Notes under the pieces: model-generated | The model's input: only the letters and a program-made list of their open reading frames with translations | Told to the model about the DNA's origin: nothing | The model's database searches: none | Position numbers and translations under genes: made by a program | Shown: one piece after another, positions 16,351 through 25,033 of the stretch | Layout: every line of letters starts with the position of its first letter | Numbering within the stretch: the first letter of the stretch is position 1 | NCBI GenBank assembly: GCA_007134215.1 | Contig: SLLG01000086.1 | Coordinates: 1 to 34,250 of the forward strand | Length of the DNA: 34,250 nucleotides | Source: Opitutales bacterium | GTDB taxonomy: Bacteria; Verrucomicrobiota; Verrucomicrobiia; Opitutales; Oceanipulchritudinaceae | Reading direction: 5' to 3'

Positions 16351-19002
16351 ATGCCACAATCCCCGAAATCCCTGGCCAAGTATCTCTTTCTTGTATCCGC
16401 CGCCGTCTTCGGTTCCGCCCTTCACCCGCTCGGTGCGCAAGTCGAAGATCCGCCGGACGAAGACGTGCATATTCTCGACACACTCGTCGTGGATGCGCGG
16501 GACCAGCGCGGGTATGTCGCCTCGACTTCCATGTCGGGCACACGCCTTGCTCAGCTTGTGAGGGATCTTCCGATACCGATCGACATCATCACGGAGGACT
16601 TCATCCGCGACACCGGCGCGCTCACCGTACGCGAGGCACTGCAGTACTCGGCAGGGCTCGAGGTGGCGGAGGACTTCGCAAACCTGTCGCCCGGACAGAG
16701 CACGCTCATGAGCCAGCAGGCCGGCGAAAACCCCTCCCCGACCGGCACGTCCTTCCGGCTGCGCGGGTTCGTCACGCAGGCCGTGCTCCGCAACGGCTTC
16801 CGCCGGGAGGGCAGTTCCGACACCATCAATGTAGTGCAGGTGGATGTCGTGCGCGGCCCCAACGCCCTCCTTTACGGGATCGGCAACTTCGGCGGCGTGG
16901 TCAACTATGTCACACGCCAACCCTACGGTGAATTCGGCTCGAACCTGCGGGTGAGCGTCGGAAGCAACGCGTTTTACCGGGCGCAGGCGGACGTGACAGG
17001 ACCGATCGCCGAAGGGCTCAACTTCCGGCTGCCCTTGATGTACCAGGACCGCGAAAACTGGTTCGACCACTTCCGCGAACGCCGTCGCGGCGTCGCGCCT
17101 GTCATCACATACAAGCTCGGCTCGCGCACCCGCGTGCAGCTGGAATTCGATTATTATGAAACCGAGCGCACGCTCCCGGAGAACCCGCTCAGCCAGAACC
17201 TCCGCTCGCAGGAGACGCTCCCCTTCGTCGACGGCACGCACCATCCGGTGAACCTCGGATTCCTCGAGTATCCGCACAGGTCGTTCCGCTATGCGGGCCC
17301 TGATACCTACAACAACCAGGAGGATCTCGGAGCGCTCGCGCAGGTCACCCACGCTTTCACCGGAGAACTCGCCCTGAACATCGGGTACTACTGGAGCCGC
17401 ACACGCGTCCGCCAGCTGCACAGCGGCCTGAACCTCCGCCCCATCGCGGACATGCTCAGCCCGACACCCGCCGGAGAGATCAACCGCGCGCGGTATCCGT
17501 GGGCCTATGTCCGCGCGCACGAACGCCACGACGAATGGAGCGCAGAGGAGTTCTACGCCCTGCAATACAATTGGAACCGCTCCGAACGCCGGCGCTGGCG
17601 CAACCAGGCGCGGGCCGAACTGGTCTACAAACCGGAATTCGCCGGCCTCGGCCACACGTTTATGTCCGGCTACACTTACGACCGGTTGGAACAGTCCATC
17701 CTGCCGTGGAGCCTGAAAGACCTCACCCGCGAAACGACGTCGCTGCAGACAAACGATTTCACCGGGCTGCAGGGTTCACGGGCACGCTACCAGTCGATCT
17801 ATAATTACGCGCCCATCCGCTTCAGCCTCTTCCCCGGCGAGGAGTTCATGCTCACAGCCGATCCCGTGAAGAGCTTTATCGGCGAAGCGCACGGGGCCTA
17901 CCTCATCCACCAGACAGCTTTCTTCAATGAACGCCTGCGCACAGTCGGGGGCCTCCGCTACGACCGCTTCCAAATCCTCCGCGAGACGCGCTACAACGCG
18001 GCGGAGTCCAACGCAGCCGTCGGCGATCTCAGCCTCATTGCCCGCCGGAAACCCTTCAAGACCCGCCAGAATCCCACCTCCCAATGGAATTACTCCCTTG
18101 GCGTTTCCCTCACCGCGACCGACGCGCTCTCGCTCTTCGCCCTCACGGCGAGCGCGCTGGATCCGGAAACGACCGGCGGCCAGCGCACTCCCGAGGGATT
18201 CGTCGCGGATCCGCAGAGCGGCCAAAGCTATGAACTCGGGATCAAGGCCGATTGGCTGGAAGGAAAGATTTCCGGCTCCTTCTCCCTCTACCGCATCAAT
18301 CGTGAGAATGTGGCCGTTTCTCCCCATCCGGGGACCCGTGCCGACTCCGGGGAGCGCATCCTTCCGCCCTCCGGTATCCACAACCCCGGATCGACCGCCT
18401 ACGATCCCGACTGGACCGCCTCCGGGCGGGACGCCCCCGGCAGCAGCGCCCTGCGCGAGGACCGTTCGGAAGGGATCGACACACAAATCTTCCTTATCGG
18501 CCTCCTGCCTAATTTTGAAACGATTCTCAGCTTCAGCTACAACCGCTACTCGATCCGCGACGCCGTCTTTTTCCTCTACGAGGGAAAACAGGACGGTGAG
18601 TTTCTCTTCAAACGCGTGAAGGCGCGCGCATTCAATGAGGCAACAGGCACGAGCCTTCCGTGGGACGACTCCCGCCTCAACAACGACACACCGAAATACT
18701 CTTTCCGCGTCTGGAACAAATATACCTTCCGCGACAACGCACTCGACGGTTTCAACATCGCGCTCGGCGTGCGCTGGTCAGACCGTCGCGAAGCCTCGTT
18801 CAGCTTTGCCGACAACCCCTCCTACAAGATCATCCCCGACCGGACTTCCGTCGATCTCGCACTCGCCTACGCGCTCAATCTGCGTGATCTCGAAATCGAC
18901 CTGCGCGTCAATATCTACAATCTGCTCGACGACGACAAAGTCTACGGTTACGCCCACACCGAGCCGCGCCACTGGCGCATGTCCGCCTCGGTCCGGTTCT
19001 GA
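16351..19002 (+). CDS. TonB-dependent outer-membrane receptor
   Basis: An 883-residue TonB-dependent receptor. A signal peptide (KYLFLVSAAVFGSALHPLGA, cut before QVED) is followed by a TonB box (ILDTLVVDARD, 41-51). The plug domain has GTRLAQLVRDLPIPIDIITE, TVREALQYSAG, VDVVRGPNALLYG and GGVVNYVTRQP. A 22-strand barrel follows, rich in aromatic strand ends and closing with HWRMSASVRF, whose terminal Phe is the barrel-insertion signal. The family takes up scarce nutrients such as Fe-siderophores, cobalamin or glycans using TonB-ExbBD energy. The plug is of the siderophore/FhuE-like type common in Opitutia, but no iron regulator, siderophore or CAZyme gene lies nearby, so the substrate is unknown. 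It lies between secreted proteins A and B with gaps of 24 and 34 bases, implying one transcript. Confidence 0.95.
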   Translation: MPQSPKSLAKYLFLVSAAVFGSALHPLGAQVEDPPDEDVHILDTLVVDARDQRGYVASTSMSGTRLAQLVRDLPIPIDIITEDFIRDTGALTVREALQYSAGLEVAEDFANLSPGQSTLMSQQAGENPSPTGTSFRLRGFVTQAVLRNGFRREGSSDTINVVQVDVVRGPNALLYGIGNFGGVVNYVTRQPYGEFGSNLRVSVGSNAFYRAQADVTGPIAEGLNFRLPLMYQDRENWFDHFRERRRGVAPVITYKLGSRTRVQLEFDYYETERTLPENPLSQNLRSQETLPFVDGTHHPVNLGFLEYPHRSFRYAGPDTYNNQEDLGALAQVTHAFTGELALNIGYYWSRTRVRQLHSGLNLRPIADMLSPTPAGEINRARYPWAYVRAHERHDEWSAEEFYALQYNWNRSERRRWRNQARAELVYKPEFAGLGHTFMSGYTYDRLEQSILPWSLKDLTRETTSLQTNDFTGLQGSRARYQSIYNYAPIRFSLFPGEEFMLTADPVKSFIGEAHGAYLIHQTAFFNERLRTVGGLRYDRFQILRETRYNAAESNAAVGDLSLIARRKPFKTRQNPTSQWNYSLGVSLTATDALSLFALTASALDPETTGGQRTPEGFVADPQSGQSYELGIKADWLEGKISGSFSLYRINRENVAVSPHPGTRADSGERILPPSGIHNPGSTAYDPDWTASGRDAPGSSALREDRSEGIDTQIFLIGLLPNFETILSFSYNRYSIRDAVFFLYEGKQDGEFLFKRVKARAFNEATGTSLPWDDSRLNNDTPKYSFRVWNKYTFRDNALDGFNIALGVRWSDRREASFSFADNPSYKIIPDRTSVDLALAYALNLRDLEIDLRVNIYNLLDDDKVYGYAHTEPRHWRMSASVRF

Positions 19003-19036
19003 GCCACAACCTTCCCCATCCCCTTCTTCCGCAGCC

Positions 19037-22000
19037 ATGCTCCCTAGACTGAAGCCCGCCTTCCTTCCCGCCCTGCTCCTCCCCGCGGTGCTCGCCGGGC
19101 AGTCCGCCGATACATCGAACTTTGTGCGGGAGTCCGCCACCTTCCTCACGACCGGAAGCATCGCGGCGGGAAACAATCCCATCAACATCTTCGCCACCGA
19201 GGGCGGTGAGTTTGCAGCTGGTATTCCCTTCGACGAGTTCATGGAACTCTTTACCGCAGCGCGCGCCGAGGGCCGGGGCGGGGTCATCGATTTCGACAAT
19301 CCGGTATACGGTGACCCTGTCCTCGACTACGACCGCACGGGCGTGCGGGCATTCGTCGAAGGGCAGGTCCGCGGACGCAGTTTTGACTCGCAGGCCGAGG
19401 CGCAGGCCGCCATCGACAAGGCGCGGGCGCTCGCCTATGAAAGCGGCATTGTCGACCGGTCGGCCCGCGGCCCGGTGATCAACCGCCTCGACCCGTCACT
19501 CGACGACCCGTCACCCGGCGCTCCGGGGGAGGAAATCCTCTTCGACAAGACCGTCGGCCTCTTCGGTCACGCAGGCGAGCGCCGGCTCGTCCTCCGGCGC
19601 GGGCCGCGGCATTACATGGAGGGCGATCTCGCCTCACGCGAAGCACCCGCCTCGGAGAACCTGCAGACGGTCAACGACAACTATTTTACCCATGTTGCAC
19701 GTTCCACCTACGGTGACGGCGGCCGGCCCGGACCGCTCCCCGTTTCTCTGCCCTTTTCCCGAAACGGCGGCATCACCGACCTGTTGATCGATCCGCGCGA
19801 CAATGTGACCGCCGTCGGTTTCGTCCTTCTCAGCGCGGGAAATTTTCAATACTGGCAGGGGCTCGGCGCCTTACCCGACAACACGGACAACAAGCGGGTC
19901 CACGTTGAGTTTTCGGATGGTTCGACGGATCTGCTCACATCGACCACGCTGGACTCCAGCGGCGGCGGCGACACGTTTTTCGGCATACGCGCCCCCGAAG
20001 GCACAAGCATTGTCCGCCTCAAAATGCGCGCGATCGGCCGCAACTGGCGCACGAGGACGTTCCTCGACGACTTTGCATTTGTCACGGAACCCTCCGCGCC
20101 CTTCGTGGCGGGCGCGCGTGAGGTCCGCGGCTCGGCGGGCGCCGCCTTCTACCACCGTCTGCTCACCGCGCAGGAGCCCGACGAAGTCACACTCGACGGT
20201 CTCCCCCCCGGCCTCGCCTTCGCCGCGGACACCGGACTCATCTTCGGAACTCCCGTCGAGCCCGGCGACTATGCCGTCACCGTCACGCTGACAAATGAAG
20301 TGGGGACGACCGAAGATACGGTCCACTTCCACATCGGACCATCTGTGCAAGAAGAAAGGGTCCCCCGGATTCTGAGCGTTCCGGAGATCGCGGTCACCGT
20401 CGGCCGCGAACTCACCCCCGCGCAGGTCGTCACATCTCTCGACGGCACAGTGCTGCCCGGCGAACTCAACTACTTCACCCTCGTCTACCGCATCGGCGAC
20501 GACGGCACGCGAACGCTTCTCCCGCTCGAAGCAACGGGCCTGGGCATTGGCGCGGGCGTGTTCTCGGGTACTCCAGACCAACCCGCGCAAGTCGGCACCT
20601 ACGATATCGAAGTCTTCGTCACAAACGAGAGCGGCGGCGACCGCGCCACCACGGTGCTCAACATTTTTCCCGTCGTTCCGGGACCGAATTTCGCGGGTGA
20701 CGAGGCGACCGATCTCATGTGGCGCGATAACGCCTCCGGCCGCGTCTACACCCTCAACGCACGGGGCAACTACCTTGATGGCGACGGGATGTTCAGCGTG
20801 CGTTCCCATTGGATCCCGCACGACACCGGACTCACCGTCGAAGCCACGACGTTTCTCGGCACAGGCGATCTCGACGGAAACAACCACACCGATATCGTTG
20901 CCCGCACGCCCGGCACAGGACATATCGATTTCCGTTTTTTCCATGCCGGGGATACTGCCCGGGCACACCGTGTCGATGAATTGAGCGGCGGCTGGGAGGT
21001 CCTCATGGCGGGCGACATGCGGGGCGACGGCCACCTGAGCCTGTTGTGGCACCGCCCGGCGACGCACGACTACGATATCTGGCACATCGTCGACCGCGAC
21101 CTGCGGTGGTCGGGGATTCTCTTCGCGGACGGTATCGCGCGCGAGTTCGTTCTCCACGGTGATTTCGACGGCGACGGCACACGCGACCTCCTCTTCCGGC
21201 TGTCGCCGGGGGTCTACGAGTTGGTGAACATACGCATCCTCACGGGAACGGGCGTCGTCGATTATGTATCCGAGAGCTTCGCTATGCCCTCTTCCGAATG
21301 GAAGCCGCACATGGCCGCCGACCTCACGGGTGACGGATCCGACGATTTGTTGTGGAAAAACCACTACTCCGGGGAGGTGACAGCGTGGATCATGTCGGGG
21401 GTGACCGTACCGACGGACGCCCGTCCACCCGCCGCGCAAAACAATGAGAACGACTCGCCGGGCACTGCCCTGCCGGGCGTGACGCTGCTGCCCTTCGGCA
21501 CTCGCTTCGAGGTTCTTGCCGCGCTCGACGTCGACGAGGATCAACGCAACGACCTGATCCTCCAGCACCGCGAAACCCGCAATCTGCACCTGATGCTCAT
21601 GGACGGGCCCGCGCCCAAGGCGCCTCTGGTCACCCTCGACGCCGACGGAGAACACCTCGAGGTTGTCGCGGCGGGCGACTACAACGCCGACAAACGGGAA
21701 GATCTCCTCGTCCGCAACACCGCGACCGGCGAGGTCGAGTTTTTCCTCATGGGGCCCTCGGGCATTGCCGGGAGGCATACTTTAGGCGTCTTCGGCGACG
21801 GAGTCGAAATGATCACACCCCGCGTTCTATCCCGCGACCTCACGCCCCCGCCGGGACGTGATGCGCCGGTGCCGCCGTGGACTCAAGCCACGCCGCTCGG
21901 CGGGCGTTTCTTCCACCTCGACGGCTTCGGCACCTTCTACGATCCCCCCGGAGGCGGATGGATTTACCACGACGATCACGGCGTCATCGGTGTCGCCGGG

Positions 22001-22204
22001 GACGACCCGGAGGGCTTTTGGCTCATCGATTTCGACCTCGGTTGGTTCTGGACCAACACCAGTGTCTATCCGTGGATGTACTATCCCAACCCCCTCCAAA
22101 ACACATGGATCTACTTCGCACGCGGCACGCGGAATCCCCGCTGGCTCTACTTCAACGCTTTCGGCGAGTGGATCACCGACGAGGAACTACTTGAGTTTCT
22201 ATAA
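19037..22204 (+). CDS. Secreted protein B: shared domain, putative Ig domain, FG-GAP/VCBS repeats, Trp-rich C-terminus
   Basis: A 1055-residue exported protein; the ATG at 19037 opens a signal peptide (FLPALLLPAVLAGQSA). Residues 60-350 correspond to the shared domain of protein A (RGGVIDF, DLLIDPRDNVTAVGFVLLS, DTFFGI, TFLDDFAFV). Residues 355-430 are a putative Ig domain of He_PIG type (VTLDGLPPGLAFAADTGLIF, GTPVEPGDYAVTV). Residues 435-940 hold FG-GAP/VCBS-type repeats: FLGTGDLDGNNHTDIVART, HGDFDGDGTRDLLFRL, AADLTGDGSDDLLWKN and AAGDYNADKREDLLVRN, probably a Ca-binding propeller. The last 100 residues are a Trp/Tyr-rich module (GGGWIYHDDHG, FDLGWFWTNTSVYPWMYYP, RWLYFNAFGEW) also found at 26221. 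It follows the receptor by 34 bases and precedes the subtilase by 22. A cell-surface or secreted binding role is inferred. Confidence 0.88.
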   Translation: MLPRLKPAFLPALLLPAVLAGQSADTSNFVRESATFLTTGSIAAGNNPINIFATEGGEFAAGIPFDEFMELFTAARAEGRGGVIDFDNPVYGDPVLDYDRTGVRAFVEGQVRGRSFDSQAEAQAAIDKARALAYESGIVDRSARGPVINRLDPSLDDPSPGAPGEEILFDKTVGLFGHAGERRLVLRRGPRHYMEGDLASREAPASENLQTVNDNYFTHVARSTYGDGGRPGPLPVSLPFSRNGGITDLLIDPRDNVTAVGFVLLSAGNFQYWQGLGALPDNTDNKRVHVEFSDGSTDLLTSTTLDSSGGGDTFFGIRAPEGTSIVRLKMRAIGRNWRTRTFLDDFAFVTEPSAPFVAGAREVRGSAGAAFYHRLLTAQEPDEVTLDGLPPGLAFAADTGLIFGTPVEPGDYAVTVTLTNEVGTTEDTVHFHIGPSVQEERVPRILSVPEIAVTVGRELTPAQVVTSLDGTVLPGELNYFTLVYRIGDDGTRTLLPLEATGLGIGAGVFSGTPDQPAQVGTYDIEVFVTNESGGDRATTVLNIFPVVPGPNFAGDEATDLMWRDNASGRVYTLNARGNYLDGDGMFSVRSHWIPHDTGLTVEATTFLGTGDLDGNNHTDIVARTPGTGHIDFRFFHAGDTARAHRVDELSGGWEVLMAGDMRGDGHLSLLWHRPATHDYDIWHIVDRDLRWSGILFADGIAREFVLHGDFDGDGTRDLLFRLSPGVYELVNIRILTGTGVVDYVSESFAMPSSEWKPHMAADLTGDGSDDLLWKNHYSGEVTAWIMSGVTVPTDARPPAAQNNENDSPGTALPGVTLLPFGTRFEVLAALDVDEDQRNDLILQHRETRNLHLMLMDGPAPKAPLVTLDADGEHLEVVAAGDYNADKREDLLVRNTATGEVEFFLMGPSGIAGRHTLGVFGDGVEMITPRVLSRDLTPPPGRDAPVPPWTQATPLGGRFFHLDGFGTFYDPPGGGWIYHDDHGVIGVAGDDPEGFWLIDFDLGWFWTNTSVYPWMYYPNPLQNTWIYFARGTRNPRWLYFNAFGEWITDEELLEFL

Positions 22205-22226
22205 GGGGTCGGTTGTTCTCCGCGGC

Positions 22227-24089
22227 ATGAAGTTTCGTCAATTCCCATGCTTGTTTCTCGCCTTCGTTTGCCTCCCCGCAGCCGCCCAGGCGAACGCCGA
22301 CAACAGCGAACGCATTGTCATCGAACGCCTGGACGACCTGCCGCGCCTCACCTATGCGGCGGAGATGCCGCTGGAGGACTGGATGGAGGACCGCGGCGCG
22401 CTCCTCGACCTTGCGCGGCGGGTGGGGGCCGACATGCGCGAACGCCTCGAACGCTTCGACCTCCGCGACGCCTCCACCCTGCGCAGCACGCACAACACGC
22501 TGCGCACAATCGCGTGGCTGCGGGGAGACGGCGACGAGGCCCTGCGGCACATTGAGGCAATCCGTGAACTGCAGGAAAAGCCCGGTGACCGCCTGACGAA
22601 CGGACTACTCCTCGAAGCGATCATCAAGGCGGAGCGGCGAGGCGAGGCCTTTGCCGATGTCTACGCCGCCAAACTCGCCGACCTGCCGTGGTCCGTCGTC
22701 AACGAGAGCATCCTCGACCTGCGCGCCGGGCTCCAGACGATGGGCGAAGGGCTCTACCGCGGGGCACTGCGCTCGCAGATGCAGCCGGTTGTCGACCAAT
22801 CCGGCGAACTCAGCCTCGGCATCGCCACCTCCCTAATCAGCTTCCGCTACATGTTCGACGCCATACTGCCGCGCCGCGACGCCGCCGTGAACGTCCTCAC
22901 CGAATACATCGAGGCAAACCGCGAGGACAAGCCCGACATCTGGGCGGACCGCTCCGTCGACCTCTCCGGACGCGACGGCCTCACGCCCGTCATCGTCGCG
23001 GTGTGGGACAGCGGATTCGACCCCGGGGTCTTCGAGTCCATGGGCAAGCTCTGGCGCAACGCGGACGAGACGCGCGACGGCGCCGACACCTCGGGCAACG
23101 GCTGGATCGACGACGTCCACGGAATCGGCTGGGACAAACACTACCGCCGCGAGGCCGGCGATCTCCTGCCCCTCTCCGACGAAGAGCGCGCCCGCTATCC
23201 GGAAAGTGTCGCCCTGACGAAGGGCTTCACCGATTTGCAGGCGGGCGTCGACAGCCCCGAGGCGCAGCTCGTGCGCGAACGCATGTCCGGCCTCGAACCG
23301 GAAGCCTACGAAGAATTCGTCGAAAACCTCAGCCTCTTCGGCTCCTACGTGCACGGGACCCACGTCGCCGGCATCGCGGCGGAGGGCAACCCCGCCATCC
23401 GCCTCCTCAACGCCCGCATCACCTTCGGGCACAAGCTCCTCCCCGAAGAGCCGACCCTTGAACTCGCCGTGCGCTCCGCCCGCGCCACGCGCGACGCCGT
23501 CGCCTACTTCCGCAAGCAAGGCGTACGCGTCGTCAACATGAGCTGGGGCGGCACCCAGGCGGGCTACGAATACGCCCTCCAGGCCAACGGCGTGGGCGAC
23601 GATGCCGAGATGCGCGCGGAGATGGCGCGGGTGCTCTTCGGCATCGGCTACCGCGCACTCGTCGAGGCCATGGAGGAGGCCGACGACATTCTCTTTATCC
23701 CCGCCGCCGGCAACAGCGACGACGATGTGGAATTCACCCAGGTCATTCCCTCCTCCATCGACCTGCCCAACGTCCTCGTCGTCGGCGCCGTCGACCAAGC
23801 GGGCGACGAAACGGGCTTCACCAGCCACGGGCGCAATGTCGCCGTGCATGCCAACGGCCACGCCGTCGAGAGCTGGTTCCCCGGCGGCGAGCGCGTCGCC
23901 ATCTCCGGCACCTCCATGTCCGCGCCCAACGTCGCCAACCTCGCCGCCAAGCTACTCGCCGTCGACCCCTCGCTCACGCCCGTCGAGGTCCGCGAGATCA
24001 TCGTCTCCACCGCCGAACGCACCGAAGACGGCCGCCGCAACCTAATCCACCCACGCCGCGCCATGGAAGCCCTCGAAGCACGGCGCTGA
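22227..24089 (+). CDS. Secreted subtilisin-like serine protease (S8) with N-terminal helical extension
   Basis: A 620-residue S8 peptidase. The ATG at 22227 gives a signal peptide (FPCLFLAFVCLPAAAQANA). The catalytic triad is visible: Asp261 (VIVAVWDSGFDPG), His376 (VHGTHVAGIA) and Ser563 (ISGTSMSAPNVA), with the oxyanion Asn496 in IPAAGNSDDD. Residues 30-245 are a helical region with charged repeats (RERLERFDLRDASTLRSTHN) that resembles no standard I9 propeptide. About 115 residues separate Asp from His, long for the family, including DGADTSGNGWIDDVHGIGWD, a possible Ca site. It is the last gene of the 13606-24089 unit, 22 bases after protein B. It may process or degrade surface proteins feeding the receptor; this is inferred from context only. 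Confidence 0.93.
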   Translation: MKFRQFPCLFLAFVCLPAAAQANADNSERIVIERLDDLPRLTYAAEMPLEDWMEDRGALLDLARRVGADMRERLERFDLRDASTLRSTHNTLRTIAWLRGDGDEALRHIEAIRELQEKPGDRLTNGLLLEAIIKAERRGEAFADVYAAKLADLPWSVVNESILDLRAGLQTMGEGLYRGALRSQMQPVVDQSGELSLGIATSLISFRYMFDAILPRRDAAVNVLTEYIEANREDKPDIWADRSVDLSGRDGLTPVIVAVWDSGFDPGVFESMGKLWRNADETRDGADTSGNGWIDDVHGIGWDKHYRREAGDLLPLSDEERARYPESVALTKGFTDLQAGVDSPEAQLVRERMSGLEPEAYEEFVENLSLFGSYVHGTHVAGIAAEGNPAIRLLNARITFGHKLLPEEPTLELAVRSARATRDAVAYFRKQGVRVVNMSWGGTQAGYEYALQANGVGDDAEMRAEMARVLFGIGYRALVEAMEEADDILFIPAAGNSDDDVEFTQVIPSSIDLPNVLVVGAVDQAGDETGFTSHGRNVAVHANGHAVESWFPGGERVAISGTSMSAPNVANLAAKLLAVDPSLTPVEVREIIVSTAERTEDGRRNLIHPRRAMEALEARR

Positions 24090-24220
24090 CCCAGCGACGC
24101 TTTCCGCAAAGCGTCGACCCGCCCGCAAACCCCGCGCCTGCTCGCAGATCTTGTCATTCATCCCCAATCCCACCAATCCACCGCAACCCGCCGCCTCACG
24201 GCGGCACCTACGAGGACGGT

Positions 24221-25033
24221 CTAAAGCCTCACGGCTTCGGCTACGCTGTCTCCGCTCCGCTCCCGCGCGGCGGCGACCAAGGCGTGGAAGAGGCGTTGCT
24301 GGCGGCGCGACTGCGGGAGGTATTCGGGGTGCCACTGGATGCCGACGGCGAAGGGATGCTCCGGGATCTCGATGCCCTGCGCGATGCCGTTTTTTTCACG
24401 TGCGACAACACGCACACCTTTGCCCAGCCGGTTTACGGCCTGGTTGTGCAGGCTGTTCACCAGCGCCTCCTCCGTGCCAAGGACGGCGGCGAGCCGGCTG
24501 TCCGGTTCGAGCAGGACCGGCTTGCGTGGAAACACGGTATCCACTTTCGGTGACTCCGTGTAAAAGGTCCCGATATTCTGGTGCAGGTCGCCTCCGCGCA
24601 CGACATTCATCAGTTGCGCGCCGCGGCAGATACCAAGGACCGGGATCCCGTGCGTGATGGCGTCGTCGAGCAGCCGCCGCTCCAAAGCGTCGCGGCCCTC
24701 GTCGACGCCCGCGCGGTGGCCGAGGCTGAAGAGTTTACGCGAGAAAAAGATGGCCAGCCCCCAGAAGACGACGGTCCACCGCGAGCGGCGCCGCTCCCTG
24801 CGCGCCGCCTCGCGCAGGGCCTCCATCGTCACGCCGCCGTAGAGTTTCGGATCGACGTCTGCCCCGCCTCCGATGACCACGGCGTCAAAGGCCGGCACGC
24901 GGTGTACCTTCGCCGGTCTCGCCCGCAGCGCCCGTCCGCCCGCGCGCCAGACCGCGAGCCGCGCGAAGAACCACGCGATGTATCCGCCACGGTCCGGCCC
25001 CGTTACCAACACCCTCGGCCGCCGTCCCCTCAT
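24221..25033 (-). CDS. Glutamine amidotransferase class I / gamma-glutamyl-hydrolase-like peptidase C26
   Basis: A 270-residue class-I glutamine amidotransferase-like protein of the C26 group (PuuD type), which hydrolyses gamma-glutamyl amide bonds. Visible: VIGGGADVDPKLYGG, the nucleophile elbow GIPVLGICRGAQLMNV with the catalytic Cys, HNQAVNRLG, and AVGIQWHPEYL with the catalytic His and Glu. A hydrophobic insertion (WTVVFWGLAIFFSRKLFSLG) between the first two blocks is unusual. The ATG at 25033 overlaps the TGA of the upstream amidoligase gene by four bases (ATGA), indicating translational coupling. Paired genes for a GS-like amidoligase and a C26 peptidase are a described neighbourhood (Iyer, Aravind and colleagues), thought to build and trim gamma-glutamyl-like amide adducts. 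The true substrate is unknown. Confidence 0.92.
   Translation of the reverse strand: MRGRRPRVLVTGPDRGGYIAWFFARLAVWRAGGRALRARPAKVHRVPAFDAVVIGGGADVDPKLYGGVTMEALREAARRERRRSRWTVVFWGLAIFFSRKLFSLGHRAGVDEGRDALERRLLDDAITHGIPVLGICRGAQLMNVVRGGDLHQNIGTFYTESPKVDTVFPRKPVLLEPDSRLAAVLGTEEALVNSLHNQAVNRLGKGVRVVAREKNGIAQGIEIPEHPFAVGIQWHPEYLPQSRRQQRLFHALVAAARERSGDSVAEAVRL

Noticed and set aside
19871-21778. 635-codon open frame antisense to secreted protein B
   Set aside because: A by-product of GC-rich codon use; the sense frame shows a signal peptide and FG-GAP-type repeats.
24189-24240. Two small hairpins with TCAC loops (CCGCC/GGCGG and AAGCC/GGCTT) at the end of the C26 gene
   Set aside because: Stems are only 5 bp, one lies over the stop codon, and there is no T-run; too weak to call a terminator.
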